Source of the DNA: Saccharobesus litoralis
GTDB lineage: Bacteria > Pseudomonadota > Gammaproteobacteria > Enterobacterales > Alteromonadaceae
Direction of reading: 5' to 3'
DNA: 64,000 nucleotides
Assembly (NCBI RefSeq): GCF_003063625.1
Contig: NZ_CP026604.1
Location: 5,372,065-5,436,064, forward strand
Shown here in pieces: positions 53,310 through 62,561 of the stretch. Numbering within the stretch: position 1 is the first letter of the stretch; each line of letters opens with the position of its first letter. The position numbers and the translations under genes were made by a program. Under the pieces are notes generated by a model. The model saw nothing but the letters and a program-made list of their open reading frames with translations, searched no databases and was not told the DNA's origin.

Positions 53310-54212
53310 ATGTCTGCCGCAGAACGATTAAACATGTTGAACACGCAAAAAAGCCGTGAATGGTTAGCCCAATTAACATTGGGTTTTAAAGGCACGGCCA
53401 AACGCGGAACACAATTGGTAAAAAGCCAAAGGCGTGGCCCCTTAACTATTCAAAAGGCTTTTTACCCTGAAGGTAAGCATTGTGCGCATGTTTACCTTTT
53501 GCATCCACCGGCTGGGATCGTATCTGGTGATCAATTGCATATAGATATTAGTGCCGAAAACAATGCACATACTTTAATAACGACACCGGGTGCCAACCGT
53601 TTTTATCAAGCTCGAACCGACAAAAACATTGGTGATCCACGTCAGTTACAGCATTGCACGTATCAATTGCAAAACAATGCGATTGTCGAAAGTTTGCCAC
53701 AAGAAACCATAGTGTTTCGCGGTGCCCAAGCGACCAACAAACAAGATATTTATATTGACCAAACCAGCGTTTATCTGGGTTGGGATATCAATTGCTTAAG
53801 CGAAAACCAACAAGCTTTTGATACTGGTAGCTTTACTCAGCAAACCCGTGTGTATATCGACAAGCAATTAAAATTGCACGACCGCATTGCGATCAATCAA
53901 AGCAATTTATTGTTTAGTAAAAATGCAGGGCTAGCGGGTCATTCCGTGTTCGCAACATTTGTGCTAGCAGCCCCCCATGCGCTAGCGCAAGTGGCGACTC
54001 GTCAAGCCCTGCAATCCCAAATTCGACAGCGTATCGAAGTTTTAAATGCCGATAAGCTGATCAGTATTACCGACGTCGGTGGAATTTTGCTGGCGCGCTA
54101 TCTTGGCGATCAGGCAGAACAAGCCAAAGCATTATTTTATCAAATATGGCAAATAGCACGTCCGGTTTGTTGCCAACAAACCGCGACTAAACCGCGTATT
54201 TGGTACACCTAA
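53310..54212 (+). CDS. ureD: Urease accessory protein UreD
   Basis: Scaffold that binds apo-urease and, with UreF and UreG, delivers nickel. The 300 residues carry LTLGFKGTAKRGTQLVKSQRRGPLTIQKAFYPEG, LHPPAGIVSGD and the central TTPGANRFYQ; it ends CCQQTATKPRIWYT, the family finish. An AGGAG-like ribosome site (CAGGAG) precedes the start. Confidence 0.95.
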   Translation: MSAAERLNMLNTQKSREWLAQLTLGFKGTAKRGTQLVKSQRRGPLTIQKAFYPEGKHCAHVYLLHPPAGIVSGDQLHIDISAENNAHTLITTPGANRFYQARTDKNIGDPRQLQHCTYQLQNNAIVESLPQETIVFRGAQATNKQDIYIDQTSVYLGWDINCLSENQQAFDTGSFTQQTRVYIDKQLKLHDRIAINQSNLLFSKNAGLAGHSVFATFVLAAPHALAQVATRQALQSQIRQRIEVLNADKLISITDVGGILLARYLGDQAEQAKALFYQIWQIARPVCCQQTATKPRIWYT

Positions 54213-54237
54213 TTTTTATTTTCGAGGCTAAACAGGT

Positions 54238-54540
54238 ATGGATTTATTACCTAGAGAAAAAGACAAATTACTTATTTTTACTGCTGCACTATTAGCCGAG
54301 CGTCGCTTAAACCGTGGTTTAAAGCTTAATTACCCCGAGGCCATGGCTTATATCACGATGGAAATCATTGAAGGCGCGCGCGATGGTAAAACAGTTGCCG
54401 AGTTAATGGATTACGGTCGCACCTTGTTAACTAGCGAGCAAGTAATGGATGGCATAGCTGACCTTATCCCAGAGGTGCAAGTTGAAGCCACCTTCCCTGA
54501 CGGCACCAAGCTAGTCACCGTTCATAACCCTATAGTGTAA
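54238..54540 (+). CDS. ureA: Urease gamma subunit
   Basis: The small structural subunit of urease. The 100 residues begin [23 protein letters not shown] and contain [24 protein letters not shown] and [18 protein letters not shown], as in the family. Lies 25 bases after ureD. Confidence 0.98.
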   Translation: MDLLPREKDKLLIFTAALLAERRLNRGLKLNYPEAMAYITMEIIEGARDGKTVAELMDYGRTLLTSEQVMDGIADLIPEVQVEATFPDGTKLVTVHNPIV

Positions 54541-54549
54541 GAGGCCGAC

Positions 54550-54876
54550 ATGATCCCAGGTGAAATTAAAACCGACGCTGGTGAGCATGAGCTCAATCAA
54601 GGTCGTGAAAAAATTCAAGTACAAGTCACTAACCAAGGTGACCGCCCCATTCAAGTAGGCTCGCATTACCATTTTGCCGAAACCAATCGCGCATTGAGCT
54701 TTGACCGCGAAAAAGCCACAGGCTATCGCTTAAACATTACAGCCGGAACGGCGGTGCGTTTCGAGCCAGGTCAACAACGTGAAGTTCAACTTGTCGCTTT
54801 TGCCGGCAAACGAGAGGTTTACGGATTTCGTGGCGAAGTCATGGGCAAACTAGAAGAAACAGAAGGAAATAGCTAA
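54550..54876 (+). CDS. ureB: Urease beta subunit
   Basis: The 108 residues begin MIPGEI and contain [35 protein letters not shown] and GFRGEVMG, all characteristic. Its stop shares one base with the ureC start (TAATG). Confidence 0.98.
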   Translation: MIPGEIKTDAGEHELNQGREKIQVQVTNQGDRPIQVGSHYHFAETNRALSFDREKATGYRLNITAGTAVRFEPGQQREVQLVAFAGKREVYGFRGEVMGKLEETEGNS

Positions 54877-56579
54877 TGGCGTCTATCGATAAACATGCCT
54901 ATGCCCATATGTTTGGCCCAACCGTAGGCGATCGCGTCCGTTTGGGTGATACCGAGCTATGGTTGGAAGTCGAGAAAGACTTCACCACCTATGGTGAAGA
55001 AGTTAAATTCGGTGGCGGTAAAGTTATTCGTGACGGTATGGGGCAAAGCCAAGCTTCATGCAGTAAAACGGTCGATTTGGTGATCACCAACGCCTTAATC
55101 CTTGATCATTGGGGCATTGTTAAAGCGGATATTGGTATTAAAGATGGCCGCATTGCCATTATCGGTAAAGCCGGTAATCCAGATATCCAAGACGGAATCG
55201 ATATTGAAATTGGCCCAGGCACAGAAGTTATCGCTGGTGAAGGTCAAATTATTACCGCTGGCGGCATTGATGCGCATATCCATTTTATTTGCCCACAACA
55301 AGTTGAAGAAGCTTTAATGTCGGGTGTGACTACCATGATAGGTGGTGGCACAGGCCCTGCGACAGGCACTAATGCGACGACTTGTACCCCAGGTCCTTGG
55401 AATATTACCAAGATGCTGCAAGCAACCGACGATATGCCAATGAACTTTGGTTTTCTTGGCAAAGGTAACGCTAGCTTACCTTTGGCCTTGGCTGAACAAA
55501 TTGAAGCGGGCGCTTGTGGCTTAAAACTGCATGAAGACTGGGGCACAACACCTGCCGCAATCGACTGTTGTTTAGGCGTCGCAGAAGAATACGATGTGCA
55601 GATTGCTATTCATACCGATACCTTGAATGAATCCGGTTTTGTTGAAGATACCTTAGGTGCATTTAAAGGCCGTACCATTCACACTTATCACACCGAAGGT
55701 GCTGGTGGCGGTCATTCACCTGATATTATTCGAGCCTGTGGTGAAGCCAATGTATTGCCTTCATCAACTAACCCTACAAGACCATTCACCATTAATACCA
55801 TTGATGAACATCTCGATATGTTGATGGTATGTCACCATTTGGATCCGAGTATTCCTGAAGATATCGCATTTGCCGACTCGCGGATCCGTAAAGAGAGTAT
55901 TGCAGCGGAAGATATTATGCAGGATCTTGGCGCAATAAGTATGATTGCCTCTGATTCCCAAGCCATGGGCCGTGTTGGCGAAATGATCACCCGTACTTGG
56001 CAAACCGCGCACAAAATGAAAGTGCAACGTGGACCATTGGCTCCCGATACTGAACGCAACGATAACTTCCGCCTAAAACGCTATGTCGCTAAATACACAA
56101 TCAATCCAGCCATCAGCCATGGTATTAGCCATGAAGTTGGCTCGATTGAGGTTGGAAAATTAGCCGACCTAGTGCTTTGGAAACCAGCATTTTTCGGTAT
56201 TAAACCGGCGATGATCCTTAAAGCCGGTTTTATCGCTGCAGCGCCTATGGGTGATGCCAATGCCTCAATTCCCACACCACAACCGGTTTATTACCGCCCT
56301 ATGTGGGGATCATTAGGCAAAGCAGCGGGGCAATGCTCTATGACTTTCTTGTCGCAAGTTGCGGTAGAGAAAGGGGTACCGGAACAAGCAGGAATGCAAC
56401 GTTTAGTAGGTGTATGCCGTAATACCAGAAACATTGGCAAAGCCGACATGATCCACAACGACTGGGCACCAAAAGTCGAAGTTGATCCGCAAACCTATGA
56501 AGTGCGTGCTAATGGTGAATTATTAACCTGCGAGCCAGCAACTGAGTTGCCACTCGCCCAGCGTTATTGCTTGTTTTAA
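54876..56579 (+). CDS. ureC: Urease alpha subunit, catalytic
   Basis: Hydrolyses urea to ammonia and carbamate at a di-nickel site. The 567 residues show the metal-binding pair in [10 protein letters not shown]. The lysine that is carbamylated is in [13 protein letters not shown] near residue 218. The flap with Cys-His is in [13 protein letters not shown] near 316-328, and the Asp ligand is in SDSQAMGR. All key residues are intact, so the enzyme should be active. Followed by a 203-base gap with a nested palindrome before ureE. Confidence 0.99.
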   Translation: MASIDKHAYAHMFGPTVGDRVRLGDTELWLEVEKDFTTYGEEVKFGGGKVIRDGMGQSQASCSKTVDLVITNALILDHWGIVKADIGIKDGRIAIIGKAGNPDIQDGIDIEIGPGTEVIAGEGQIITAGGIDAHIHFICPQQVEEALMSGVTTMIGGGTGPATGTNATTCTPGPWNITKMLQATDDMPMNFGFLGKGNASLPLALAEQIEAGACGLKLHEDWGTTPAAIDCCLGVAEEYDVQIAIHTDTLNESGFVEDTLGAFKGRTIHTYHTEGAGGGHSPDIIRACGEANVLPSSTNPTRPFTINTIDEHLDMLMVCHHLDPSIPEDIAFADSRIRKESIAAEDIMQDLGAISMIASDSQAMGRVGEMITRTWQTAHKMKVQRGPLAPDTERNDNFRLKRYVAKYTINPAISHGISHEVGSIEVGKLADLVLWKPAFFGIKPAMILKAGFIAAAPMGDANASIPTPQPVYYRPMWGSLGKAAGQCSMTFLSQVAVEKGVPEQAGMQRLVGVCRNTRNIGKADMIHNDWAPKVEVDPQTYEVRANGELLTCEPATELPLAQRYCLF

Positions 56580-56589
56580 CACACACATT

Positions 56590-56660
56590 GTAGGTTGCGG
56601 CTGAAGAATGAAGCCCAACATTGCTTAGCGTTGGGCTTCGCAAGCTCAGCACCAACCTAC
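56590..56660. repeat. 71-base nested palindromic repeat between ureC and ureE
   Basis: Three nested arms pair: GTAGGTTG with CAACCTAC, GCTGA with TCAGC, and GAAGCCCAAC with GTTGGGCTTC, around a 10-base loop. The GTAGGTTG...GCCCAAC layout resembles intergenic palindromic repeats known from many gammaproteobacteria. It starts 10 bases past the ureC stop. It may act as an mRNA 3' stabiliser or a passive repeat. Confidence 0.75.
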
Positions 56661-56723
56661 GCTGAAATTCAATTAAACATTAAAACTCGACAGCTAACCC
56701 AATTTGCTTTCTACCTGAAATAG

Positions 56724-56738
56724 AAACAATGCAGCATA
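56724..56738 (+). repeat. 15-base motif shared with the urtA-urtB gap
   Basis: AAACAATGCAGCATA, identical to 48676-48690, lies 44 bases upstream of ureE. The two gaps also share TCGACAGCT in opposite orientation (56687-56695 here; 48653-48661 there). Function unknown. Confidence 0.6.
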
Positions 56739-56782
56739 GAAGCGGAGTGGGCAGGCTAAAACATAACTGATGGTAGGACATT

Positions 56783-57226
56783 ATGTTACAAGTATACCAA
56801 AGGCTAGATCACAGTCATCAGCCGATAACAGACTCTATTACGCTTGATTACGACACTCGTAAAAAAGCCCGTATCAAAGGCATGACCGACAAGGGTGCGC
56901 TAATCGGCATTTTTGTTGATCGTGGCAACCCGTTACGCATAGGTGAAATTCTTAAAACCGAATGCGGTCGTTTAATTGAAGTTAAAGGCCAAGAGGAAGA
57001 AGTGTTCACCGCCGTGGCCAGTGACTGGCCAACCTTTAGCCGTATTTGTTATCACTTAGGCAATCGTCATACTAGCCTGCAAATAGGTGAATGTTGGGTA
57101 CGTTTTAAACCCGATCATGTGTTAGCCGAACTAGTCGAGCAATATGGTTTAACCGTTAATACAACCCCAGCAATTTTTGAACCGGAAAATGGTGCTTATG
57201 GACATCATCACGCCCATAAACATTAA
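56783..57226 (+). CDS. ureE: Urease nickel metallochaperone UreE
   Basis: Binds nickel and passes it to UreG. The N-terminal domain (about 1-70) has RKKARIKGMTDKGALIGIFVDRG, and the metal-binding domain has YHLGNRHTSLQIGE. The C-terminal tail GHHHAHKH is His-rich. Length 147 residues. No tight coupling to ureC; a repeat lies between. Confidence 0.95.
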   Translation: MLQVYQRLDHSHQPITDSITLDYDTRKKARIKGMTDKGALIGIFVDRGNPLRIGEILKTECGRLIEVKGQEEEVFTAVASDWPTFSRICYHLGNRHTSLQIGECWVRFKPDHVLAELVEQYGLTVNTTPAIFEPENGAYGHHHAHKH

Positions 57227-57935
57227 GCAAGGCGCTAGTAAGGGAGAAAATGGCTTGCAGTTAACTCGTTTATTGCAGATATGCAGCGCTAACCTGCCTG
57301 TTGGTGGTTTTTCCTTTTCACAAGGGCTAGAGATGGCAATCGAACTCGGTTGGGTCAAAGATCTAAAAACCAGCTCCGACTGGATAAGCTCTAACCTACA
57401 ACTCGCGATTGCCAGCACAGACTTACCCTTGTTGCTTAGGCTATATAAAGCGGTTCCTAGCTCAGCGCATGCTGACAGCAAAACCTTTGTTGAATGGGAC
57501 GATATGCTAATAGCTACTCGTGAGTCAGCGGAGCTTAGGCTGGCTGAAGTCGCTATGGGTAAAGCATTGTCGCGTTTGTTGCTGAGCTTAGAAGAGCTTG
57601 ACTGTACACCTGTCTATTCATTGCTTAAACGCAAGGAGATTAGCTTTGTTGCTGGTTTTGCCATCGCCTGCCGACTCATGAAAATAGAGTTACACCAAGC
57701 CTTAACGGGCTATTGTTGGACATTTATCGACAACCAAGTCGCCGCCGCAACTAAGTTAGCGCCATTAGGGCAAACTCAAGCCCAAAACTTGTTGTTTGCA
57801 TTAAGCGGCGAAATCGAAAACGCGGTTGAACAAGCACAACAGCTTGATGATGACAGCCTTGGCTGCAGTTTACCCAGATTAGCCATGGCGAGTGCCTGGC
57901 ATGAAGAACAATATTCAAGATTATTTCGTTCATAA
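57198..57935 (+). CDS. ureF: Urease accessory protein UreF
   Basis: Works with UreD and UreG as a GTPase-modulating factor in nickel insertion. The family region [21 protein letters not shown] lies near residue 25, and ends include [24 protein letters not shown]. The ATG at 57198 gives 245 residues and overlaps ureE by 29 bases. An ATG at 57189 and a TTG at 57177 are alternatives. Conservation is otherwise low, as is normal for UreF. Confidence 0.92.
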   Translation: MDIITPINIKQGASKGENGLQLTRLLQICSANLPVGGFSFSQGLEMAIELGWVKDLKTSSDWISSNLQLAIASTDLPLLLRLYKAVPSSAHADSKTFVEWDDMLIATRESAELRLAEVAMGKALSRLLLSLEELDCTPVYSLLKRKEISFVAGFAIACRLMKIELHQALTGYCWTFIDNQVAAATKLAPLGQTQAQNLLFALSGEIENAVEQAQQLDDDSLGCSLPRLAMASAWHEEQYSRLFRS

Positions 57936-57970
57936 TATTTCTTATATTTAGCGAATTAAGGAGAACAACA

Positions 57971-58603
57971 ATGAAACATAAACAAGTACTAAGAATCGGT
58001 GTCGGCGGACCAGTCGGCTCAGGCAAAACAGCCCTACTGCGCACTTTATGTATGGAGCTGCGTGATAAATACAATATGGCTGTGGTGACTAACGATATTT
58101 ACACGCGCGAAGATGCTGAGTTTCTGACTCGCCATAACGCATTAGATGCAGATCGCATTATGGGTGTAGAAACGGGTGGCTGCCCGCACACCGCCATTCG
58201 CGAAGACGCGTCGATGAACCTAGCGGCTATAGACGAATTGCAAGAACGTCATCCAGGATTGGATTTTGTATTAGTTGAAAGTGGTGGTGATAACTTAAGC
58301 GCAACCTTTAGCCCTGAACTTTCCGATTTAACCATCTACGTTATCGATGTGTCAGCAGGCGACAAAATCCCGCGTAAAGGTGGCCCTGGTATCACTAAGT
58401 CTGATCTACTTATCATCAATAAAATCGACATCGCCGATCAAGTTGGCGCGTCATTAGAAGTGATGGATCGCGACGCTAAAAAGATGCGGGGCGAGCGTCC
58501 ATTTATCTTCGCTAATATGAAAATTAAACATGGTCTTGATGAAATCATTAACTTTATCGAAACCGAAGGCATGTTAAACGTAACAGCAGCCAAGGCTGTA
58601 TAG
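57971..58603 (+). CDS. ureG: Urease accessory GTPase UreG
   Basis: Uses GTP to drive nickel delivery to urease. The P-loop [14 protein letters not shown] lies near residues 11-24. The metal-binding Cys-Pro-His is in [13 protein letters not shown], and the base-recognition motif is NKIDIAD. Length 210 residues, with an AAGGAG ribosome site. All motifs intact. Confidence 0.98.
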   Translation: MKHKQVLRIGVGGPVGSGKTALLRTLCMELRDKYNMAVVTNDIYTREDAEFLTRHNALDADRIMGVETGGCPHTAIREDASMNLAAIDELQERHPGLDFVLVESGGDNLSATFSPELSDLTIYVIDVSAGDKIPRKGGPGITKSDLLIINKIDIADQVGASLEVMDRDAKKMRGERPFIFANMKIKHGLDEIINFIETEGMLNVTAAKAV

Positions 58604-58613
58604 GAGAATAAAA

Positions 58614-58829
58614 ATGAAAAAGACGATTAAAACTTTCAGCCTAGCAGCGTGTTCAATATTAATGGCAACCAGTGCTAGTGCCCATGAAGATGAGTTTTTA
58701 AGCCATGCGGTACATGAGTTATATCATGTCGCTATGCTAGCCTTGGCAGTAGCGGTTGTCTATAAAGGTGGTCAGTGGTTAAAAACCAAGTATCAGCAAA
58801 AGCGTAAAAGCCGAGCAAACAAAGCTTAA
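58614..58829 (+). CDS. Small His-containing membrane protein at the end of the urease operon
   Basis: The 71 residues have a signal peptide ending ATSASA (cleavage before HED). A His/Glu-rich segment HEDEFLSHAVHELYH follows, then one transmembrane helix (about 40-56) and a basic tail KTKYQQKRKSRANKA. TAGGAG precedes the ATG by 8 bases, and the gene follows ureG by 10 bases, before a strong terminator. I do not recognise the family. It may be an inner-membrane protein binding a metal such as nickel near the outside, but that rests only on histidines and position. It does not match the HupE/UreJ permease. Confidence 0.72.
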   Translation: MKKTIKTFSLAACSILMATSASAHEDEFLSHAVHELYHVAMLALAVAVVYKGGQWLKTKYQQKRKSRANKA

Positions 58830-58856
58830 ACTAAAGCCAGAGCTGAATCAGTTAAC

Positions 58857-58884
58857 AAAAAAAAGCGGCTAAGCCGCTTTTTTT
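58857..58884 (+). terminator. Terminator of the urease operon
   Basis: AAAAAAAGCGGC and GCCGCTTTTTTT form a 12-bp stem with a 3-base loop and a T-run on both strands. It ends the long porin-urt-ure run and can also serve leftward gspN. Confidence 0.9.
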
Positions 58885-58915
58885 ATTATTGTGCATATAC
58901 GAAAAGCTAACCGCG

Positions 58916-59683
58916 TTAACGGCCAAACTTAATTTTATAACGACCTTGAGAGTCTGCTTTGCCCAAAAATGTCATAGCATTCATTAACATTGCATCAGCA
59001 GAAGGGCCTGCTTTAACAAAACCATCAACTTTGGTTTGGTTTTTATCCTTAAGCTCTGCTTTTAAATCAAGCAACAAGGTTTTATCGTCACCTTTAACAC
59101 TAGCAAGCAAATTTCCCTTATCACAAGCTAAATCAACATTGAGATCACCCAAAGAAAATTGCCCGCCCATGACGCCCAAAGCTGATTGCTGCCAATTTAC
59201 TTTACCCGCCAACTCAGTACAGTATGGTTTGCCTATGCTCGCGGCTTGTATGTCCGCCTTGACAATTCCTTGTAAGCTTTCAACCATATTACCGCGTATT
59301 TGCTTAAGTTTAGGCATAGCAATGTCAGCCGGAATCGATAATTGAGTATTGGCTAAGCCTATATTTTGCGCGCCGGCAAAGTACGCATAACCTTGACCAA
59401 ATGGCTCTAAAATTTTGCGGCTACTACCAAATTTAAAATCGGCACCAACTTCCCCACTTAACAATTTCGGCAGGGCAATAGACCACCCCACATTCTTAAG
59501 TAATATGCCGTCAACGGTTAAAGTGTCTAACTTGCCTTGCCATAACGTACCCGACACATTGCCTAGTGCAACATTGGCTGGAAGTTTGACTTTACTGATC
59601 ACAAAGTTTGCAGGAATGGTGGCGATCAAAAAGGCGATATATAAGAAAAAGCAACCAACCCCAATTTTTATCCAAGACTTCAT
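58916..59683 (-). CDS. gspN: Type II secretion system protein N
   Basis: A bitopic inner-membrane component of the secretion machinery, last in the cluster. One N-terminal helix (about 6-24) is followed by a periplasmic domain with the family segment VALGNVSGTLWQGKLDTLTVDG and the C-terminal GQYKIKFGR-like end. Length 255 residues. Separated by 25 bases from gspM. Confidence 0.9.
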   Translation of the reverse strand: MKSWIKIGVGCFFLYIAFLIATIPANFVISKVKLPANVALGNVSGTLWQGKLDTLTVDGILLKNVGWSIALPKLLSGEVGADFKFGSSRKILEPFGQGYAYFAGAQNIGLANTQLSIPADIAMPKLKQIRGNMVESLQGIVKADIQAASIGKPYCTELAGKVNWQQSALGVMGGQFSLGDLNVDLACDKGNLLASVKGDDKTLLLDLKAELKDKNQTKVDGFVKAGPSADAMLMNAMTFLGKADSQGRYKIKFGR

Positions 59684-59708
59684 TTATATTTTTATCCTAA
59701 TCAACGCC

Positions 59709-60179
59709 TTATTGTGCCAATTGTAGGCGTCGAACTTTAACTTCACCTGGGTTATCGCTGGCACTAATATCCACCATGGTGATTTTTACATGCTCTTGAT
59801 TAACCAGTTTTTCTAGCCATTTCATCAAGTTATTAAATGGCACGCTATCCAATTGTATTTGTAATTCACTGCCTTGCGGTTTAGTACCTGAAATGGAAAT
59901 ACCCGCTTGGCGCGCAGTTCGGTTAGCAATATTGCTTAATGAGCCTCGGCTCTTACCACCACTACTGGATGCTGCACGATATTTAGCACTGTTTTCAGCC
60001 ACCCAAGTCAGTAATTTTTGCTTATTATCTAAATCGCGTTGCGCTTTGGCAGCACGATCATTAACTGGGCCAATCAGCAACTGAAAAATCAAGCCAATAG
60101 CCAGCACAATGCTCGCTACATTTACCAGATTTTGTTCACGTTTAGCTAGCCCACTATGCCATTGTTTAATTTTATTCAT
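59709..60179 (-). CDS. gspM: Type II secretion system protein M
   Basis: An inner-membrane platform protein that pairs with GspL. A basic N-terminus and one helix (about 17-36) lead to a ferredoxin-like periplasmic domain containing VPFNNLMKWLEKLVNQEHVKI. Length 156 residues. Its start touches the gspL stop. Confidence 0.92.
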   Translation of the reverse strand: MNKIKQWHSGLAKREQNLVNVASIVLAIGLIFQLLIGPVNDRAAKAQRDLDNKQKLLTWVAENSAKYRAASSSGGKSRGSLSNIANRTARQAGISISGTKPQGSELQIQLDSVPFNNLMKWLEKLVNQEHVKITMVDISASDNPGEVKVRRLQLAQ

Positions 60180-61492
60180 TATTTTTTAATACTCAGAGAA
60201 CCGCTAACTTTACCATTACTATTATTAAGCGAACCTTGCTCTACTTTTAAATCGTTATTAGTGAGTTGGGCTTTAAACGATTCAAAACTCGAAAAGTTGC
60301 TAGCTGTCGCTTGAATACGGATTTCATTGCGTTTGGCATCAAAGCGCAGTGATTCTGGATTTAAATCTTTGACTTTATCAAAGGCATCCAAAGTTAAATT
60401 GAGCATGGCAATAAATTCGTCGCCGTCACTCGACAATGAAACTTCTTTCATCTTCGACTTAACATACTTCTTCATACCACTAACTTTGATACGCTTGCCA
60501 CTTGGGAAAGCAGTCAAAAATGTCTTCTTAATCTCATCATCAAGTTGCGCAACTTGTTGTTCTAGCTGGTATATTTTGCTTACCTGACCGCCCATGTGAA
60601 TTAAAAACAACACACCAGCCAGTATGGCAACATTACGCCATGCAGATAAAAACTTCCAAGTTTGCTTTTTCAGTTGATAAATACCTTGGCGCATATTTAA
60701 GCAACCAGCATCAACACCTTGTACTAAGACTTGCAAAGGTAAATCAAACGCTTTTTCTTTGACTTGGTAGCCTTCAGTAGTCAACTCAGCAGGCAAAGGC
60801 GAATAGTGAGCTAGTACAGGTTGTGCGACTTCATCCGTATGTGTCTCTGTCTCTTCCGCTTCTGTATCTGCTCCGCTATCTGATTCAGCTTGTTTTTCGG
60901 CGGTTGCACTTTCAGGTTTAGGCAACAAGTCCAGCCAATCTTGTAATGCAGATCCTGTTACCTCAAAGCCACGAAACGCGCTCGCGCGGATCAACCATTC
61001 ATCACCCAATTGCAAAGCACTGATTTCACCGTCTTTAACCGGCAATGCTAAATAATCAGGGATCAACTTAGTGGCGACTAATTCGGCTGCATCTAACCAT
61101 GCTAACCAATTATCCATTTGTTGTTTACTACAAATAGCCACGTTTAAATAAGTCTGCCCCGCTTTAGACACTTTACTGCCTGTCGCAAAGAATAACTCAT
61201 CAACATCTTGTGCTAACTCATCTTCCAACGTAAAGGGCAAGGCTTGAATAAATTGCCGCCCAGCTTTAGGTGGCATCAGCACTTGCTTTGTAATAATTGC
61301 GTTACCCGGCACAAACACACTGATAGCGCGCCCACCGGCTCGGCTTTGTAACGTATTGAGTTGACCGGCATCAGGTAATATACCTGATGCAATAATTTCG
61401 TTTTCACTATCAGACCAAACTAGCCAATGCACTTTGTGCTGAAATTGACTGCCGAGTCGGATATATAACTGTTCGGACACACTAAACTCCAA
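60179..61492 (-). CDS. gspL: Type II secretion system protein L
   Basis: Recruits the GspE ATPase to the inner membrane. A cytoplasmic actin-like domain covers about 1-240, and includes a Glu/Thr-rich linker around 195-225 (ADTEAEETETHTDE). One helix follows at about 285-305, then a periplasmic ferredoxin-like domain. The block LPFTLEDELAQDVDELFFA is characteristic. Length 437 residues. Overlaps gspK by 11 bases. Confidence 0.94.
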   Translation of the reverse strand: MEFSVSEQLYIRLGSQFQHKVHWLVWSDSENEIIASGILPDAGQLNTLQSRAGGRAISVFVPGNAIITKQVLMPPKAGRQFIQALPFTLEDELAQDVDELFFATGSKVSKAGQTYLNVAICSKQQMDNWLAWLDAAELVATKLIPDYLALPVKDGEISALQLGDEWLIRASAFRGFEVTGSALQDWLDLLPKPESATAEKQAESDSGADTEAEETETHTDEVAQPVLAHYSPLPAELTTEGYQVKEKAFDLPLQVLVQGVDAGCLNMRQGIYQLKKQTWKFLSAWRNVAILAGVLFLIHMGGQVSKIYQLEQQVAQLDDEIKKTFLTAFPSGKRIKVSGMKKYVKSKMKEVSLSSDGDEFIAMLNLTLDAFDKVKDLNPESLRFDAKRNEIRIQATASNFSSFESFKAQLTNNDLKVEQGSLNNSNGKVSGSLSIKK

Positions 61493-62561
61493 TCTTGCGG
61501 GCGATCACTTTTCCTTGCCCTTTCTGATCCAACATAATAATGGATTCTAAGCCTATCCAACTGCGATTAAACTCAGTTTTGGCTTTCATTCTAAAGTACT
61601 GGCTTTTAACCGTAAATTGTTGTTTTACTTGTGGCGATATTTGACCTATCGCCTGAATTTCTGCTTCTTGCCAAAAATCATTAATATCAGCCCAACCTTC
61701 TTTAGGTCGGTTGGATAATAATGATTGCGCATCAGAAGACGATAACTTAGGCGTAAACATAGCTTGTAAAATATCAGCGCCTTGGTCACCCAAGGTGTTT
61801 ACGTTTATCAACTGCTCGTCTACATCCGGAATAATACAAACATGCTCAATAATTTTATCCATAATACGTTTGTTAACGCCTTCGACCATACGCAGTTCTG
61901 ACGCATCGACCATCATACTATTGGCGGCCAAATGAGGTTTAATTCGCGCTTCATAAACATAGTCTTCAGCACCGAAAGGGCTGGTATTAGTATCTGGATC
62001 TAGCCAATCAAATAGTGCATCACGGATCTGCTCGGCTTCATAGTTTTCGACAGATACCGCTTCTAACAACGCCATAAACTGCACTTTAGGCTCCACTTGA
62101 AATTGACTGGCATTCGCCGGAGAACCTGTTGTGTTATTACTGTTTTGATTATTAGAGTTAGTATTTTGGTTATTCGAGTTATTATTCTGGTTGTTTTTTT
62201 GCTTTTTCGGATCGCGATAAACCGCATTTAGATTAAAACAAGCATGTAAGTCTTGGATCTCGCCCGATATTTCGCCATTTTCCACCGGAAATACCATGTC
62301 TTGCATCGCCCACGCTTGCTCTAAATTAAACACGCCGCCTTTTTCATCAAATGACTCTTTCAATAACAGGCTAACAAATTCTTCTGCGCCCAATGCATAC
62401 CAATAAGCTTGCTCATTCGAGTACAAATTATCGGTACGCTTGATCTGCATTTGTAAGCGCATAGCCATGTCAGTGGCGATCACAGTCACAATAGCCACAA
62501 TCAAGAGTACGGTAATTAAAGCCACGCCTCTTTGCTTACTAACACCTCGACAACCCAACAT
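61482..62561 (-). CDS. gspK: Type II secretion minor pseudopilin GspK
   Basis: The tip pseudopilin. The prepilin peptidase site is RG/VALITVLL near residues 11-12; position +5 is not Glu, as is normal for GspK. An unusual Asn-rich tract (residues 119-151, with strings such as NNQNNNSNNQ) sits between ACFNLNAVYRDP and QFQVEPKVQF. The later helical domain has EDYVYEARIKPHLAANSMMVDASELRMV. Length 359 residues. Adjacent gspJ ends where this begins. Confidence 0.94.
   Translation of the reverse strand: MLGCRGVSKQRGVALITVLLIVAIVTVIATDMAMRLQMQIKRTDNLYSNEQAYWYALGAEEFVSLLLKESFDEKGGVFNLEQAWAMQDMVFPVENGEISGEIQDLHACFNLNAVYRDPKKQKNNQNNNSNNQNTNSNNQNSNNTTGSPANASQFQVEPKVQFMALLEAVSVENYEAEQIRDALFDWLDPDTNTSPFGAEDYVYEARIKPHLAANSMMVDASELRMVEGVNKRIMDKIIEHVCIIPDVDEQLINVNTLGDQGADILQAMFTPKLSSSDAQSLLSNRPKEGWADINDFWQEAEIQAIGQISPQVKQQFTVKSQYFRMKAKTEFNRSWIGLESIIMLDQKGQGKVIARKIGV
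62109..62207 (-). repeat. Low-complexity Asn-coding tandem repeat inside gspK
   Basis: About 99 bases code mostly for Asn, Gln and Ser (residues 119-151). Repeated AAT/AAC/CAA codons suggest slippage growth. The frame stays open. Confidence 0.8.

Noticed and set aside
62109-62207. Short repeated units in gspK suggesting a CRISPR-like array
   Set aside because: There is no repeat-spacer pattern; the repeats are Asn codons in an open coding frame.
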